A DNA stretch of 64,000 bases from Zhihengliuella flava (GTDB lineage Bacteria; Actinomycetota; Actinomycetes; Actinomycetales; Micrococcaceae), in the NCBI RefSeq assembly GCF_015751895.1, contig NZ_JADOTZ010000001.1:1736001-1800000 (forward strand), in the 5' to 3' direction. Under the pieces are notes generated by a model. It saw only the letters and a list, made by a program, of their open reading frames with translations, did not search any database and was not told where the DNA came from. The translations under genes were made by a program, and so were the position numbers. Shown here in pieces: positions 62,396 to 64,000 of the stretch (its first letter is position 1; each line of letters begins with the position of its first letter).

Positions 62396-63493
62396 TCACG
62401 GCGAATCCGCCGCGCCGAGGCGGGACTCGGGCCGCAACAGCTCAGGTACGACGCCGGTCAACGCGGCCTCCGCCAGCGCCTCGCCCAGCGCGGGAGCCTG
62501 TTTGAAGAGATTGTGCCCGGCGATGGCGGTCACGGCGCCGTCGGACCATGCCCCCACGCCGTCGTCGCCCCACGGCACCGTCGTGACCCAGCAGTGCACG
62601 TGCCCCCTCGGCGTGGGGTCGAGGCCGGGCAGGGCGCGCCGGACGTAGGCGGCCGTGCGTTCGGTCAGCGCGTTCAGCTCCGCCGGATCGTCGAGTCCGC
62701 GGGGACCCGCCGGCCGCGTCGTGTCGCTGAGCCCGATTGAGTAGCGGCGGTTGTCCTGGCTGGGGGCACCGTAGACTCCGGACTCGCCGAAGGCGTCGCT
62801 GCCGTCCTGGAACGTGGGGAGCGGGTCTTTGCCCGGGTGGCGGACGGCGAAGGCGAGCCTGACGTGGGCGCTCAGCTGCACCGGGAGGTCGAGTCCGGCG
62901 CCGTGCGCTAGCTCGGCCGTGCCCCGTCCGGCGCACAGCACCACGTGATCGAACGTTTCGGCGCCGGTTCCCGTGCGCACCTCCGCGGCGCCGGTGGCAG
63001 TGCTACGGACGGAGAGGACGTGGTCGTGAACCACGTCGGCCCGGAGCGCGCCGGTCAGGGCGTCGATGGCGGCGAGCGTGTGGATGGTTCCGCCGTGCAG
63101 GTCGACCATGGCGGGGCCCGAGTAGTCGGCCACGAGCGGGAACCGCTCCTGCAGGGCCTCGCGGTTCAGCGGCGCCGTGGGCACGTGGTCCAGCTGGTCG
63201 AGGAGCTTCAGCTTTTCCGGCACCCCGGGGCCGATCGCGATGGCGCCGCCGGGGGAGATGAGTGGTTGGCCGAACACCTCGGACCACGTGCGCCACAGCT
63301 GCCGGCTGTGGCTGACGAACCGGGCCAGCCGGGCGTCGTCGTGCGCGTGCCGGAAGATGCGGGACTCGCCCGCGGATTGCCCGCCGCCGGGCGCCCCCGA
63401 TTCAAAAATGCGGACCTCGGCGCCGTGCTGGCGCAGCGCCCAGGCCGTTGCCAGCCCCACGATTCCTGCTCCGACTACTGCTATGCGCGTCAT
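62396..63493 (-). CDS. FAD-dependent amine oxidase (DAO family; sarcosine or N-methyltryptophan oxidase-like)
   Basis: A 365-residue DAO-type flavoenzyme that oxidises a secondary or primary amine. The dinucleotide fold is RIAVVGAGIVGLATAWALRQHGAEV, followed by the MSOX-like SAGESRIFRHAH. A Cys in GHVHCWVTTVP sits where monomeric sarcosine oxidase links FAD covalently. The end GHNLFKQAPALGEALAEAAL corresponds to the family's C-terminal FAD segment. ATG 63493 lies 7 nt after TAGGCT (63501-63506, minus strand) with no ribosome site. It is convergent with the PKS operon and is unlikely to belong to it. Confidence 0.87.
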   Translation of the reverse strand: MTRIAVVGAGIVGLATAWALRQHGAEVRIFESGAPGGGQSAGESRIFRHAHDDARLARFVSHSRQLWRTWSEVFGQPLISPGGAIAIGPGVPEKLKLLDQLDHVPTAPLNREALQERFPLVADYSGPAMVDLHGGTIHTLAAIDALTGALRADVVHDHVLSVRSTATGAAEVRTGTGAETFDHVVLCAGRGTAELAHGAGLDLPVQLSAHVRLAFAVRHPGKDPLPTFQDGSDAFGESGVYGAPSQDNRRYSIGLSDTTRPAGPRGLDDPAELNALTERTAAYVRRALPGLDPTPRGHVHCWVTTVPWGDDGVGAWSDGAVTAIAGHNLFKQAPALGEALAEAALTGVVPELLRPESRLGAADSP

Positions 63494-63541
63494 GCAGGCC
63501 AGCCTAGGGAGCTGCCGCGCGGGCGTCGAGGGGGAGGGAGG

Positions 63542-64000
63542 TCACACGGCGTCGCGGGAGATGGGGCACGTCATGCAGTGCCCGCCGCCGCGGCCGCGCC
63601 CCAGCTCGGCGCCAGCGATCTCGAGGACCTCGATTCCCGCCGAGCGGAGGCGGGCATTCGTCGTCGTATTGCGGTCATAGGTGAAGACGACGCCGGGGGA
63701 GACGGCGACGGCGTTGTTGCCGGAGTCCCACTGCTGCCGCTCGGACTCGAATTCGTCCCCGCCCGTGTCGATCGCGCGGATCGAGTCCAGCCCCATGGCG
63801 CGCGCGGCGACGTCGAGGAAGCGCTCCCCGCCGCGGGATTCGATCACCAGGTCATCCGCCGCCTCCCCGGGCCGGATGGTGAAGGGGTGCACGTCATCAA
63901 CAATCCGGGGGTACACGGTGGCCGCGTCCACGTCCACGAACGTCAGCACCGTGTCCAGGTGCATGGCCGAGCGGAGCTTGGGCATGCCAGCCACCACGAT
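63542..64000 (-). CDS. arcA: Arginine deiminase, C-terminal part (gene continues past the window)
   Basis: The last 152 codons of a gene that runs off the right edge. It has the C-terminal signature [14 protein letters not shown] with the catalytic Cys in GGHC, and [17 protein letters not shown] with the catalytic His in MHLDTV. Arginine deiminase hydrolyses L-arginine to citrulline and ammonia. The rest of the arc operon and the N-terminal part are outside the window. It is 48 nt downstream of the DAO-type gene start on the same strand, so it may be the upstream member of the same operon or a separate unit. Confidence 0.92.
   Translation of the reverse strand: MVVAGMPKLRSAMHLDTVLTFVDVDAATVYPRIVDDVHPFTIRPGEAADDLVIESRGGERFLDVAARAMGLDSIRAIDTGGDEFESERQQWDSGNNAVAVSPGVVFTYDRNTTTNARLRSAGIEVLEIAGAELGRGRGGGHCMTCPISRDAV

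Overview
The window is high-GC actinobacterial DNA, most like a Micrococcaceae relative (Arthrobacter, Micrococcus and allies). The evidence is the order lysS - small membrane protein - lsr2 - clpC, an ArsC of the mycothiol type, DisA next to RadA, many GTG starts, and many genes whose -10-like hexamer lies only 6-8 nt before the start codon (leaderless transcripts). Genus cannot be fixed from the sequence alone. I see no insertion sequence, phage, CRISPR array, rRNA or replication origin.

Layout. 1-5165: start of an alpha/beta hydrolase, lysyl-tRNA synthetase, Lsr2 and ClpC. 5259-6065: GNAT acetyltransferase and a small MT0933-like protein. 6135-9900: arsenic resistance locus, with an acr3-type operon facing arsR plus a second arsC. 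10555-15869: M20 amidohydrolase, two membrane proteins (one DUF5058-like), an amidase and a double-domain Lrp-type regulator. 15954-20851: mutY, an exported protein, an arsR-VOC pair, disA, radA. 20984-22707: lipoprotein and PKD-like exported protein pair of lower GC. 22708-29910: FUSC exporter, pstSCAB with a candidate PHO box, then the convergent PiT transporter and DUF47 protein.

30190-45469: conserved unknown gene, tRNA-Lys(UUU), YetF-like and ChrA-like membrane proteins, a DrrAB-like ABC pair, VOC protein, MFS transporter, secreted EEP-family protein, GDPD phosphodiesterase, AzlCD, and a peptide ABC transporter (binding protein and two permeases). 45492-48099: repeat-containing DUF4097 lipoprotein and, on the opposite strand, the fused double ATPase that probably powers the peptide transporter. 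48232-50865: katG with a Fur-family regulator. 50948-55791: P-loop kinase-like protein, amino acid permease, a three-gene run (thiamine-binding-like, GNAT, spermidine-synthase-like) and a DUF559 protein. 56035-59245: PfpI protein, purine permease, tandem universal stress protein. 59394-62391: compact type III polyketide synthase - methyltransferase - FAD monooxygenase operon. 62396-64000: DAO-family oxidase and the 3' part of arginine deiminase.

The most interesting items are the type III PKS operon, the pairing of a three-Cys and a single-Cys arsenate reductase, the amidohydrolase/DUF5058/amidase/Lrp locus, the window-wide leaderless-start signature, and strong hairpins placed between binding-protein and permease genes in two separate ABC operons.
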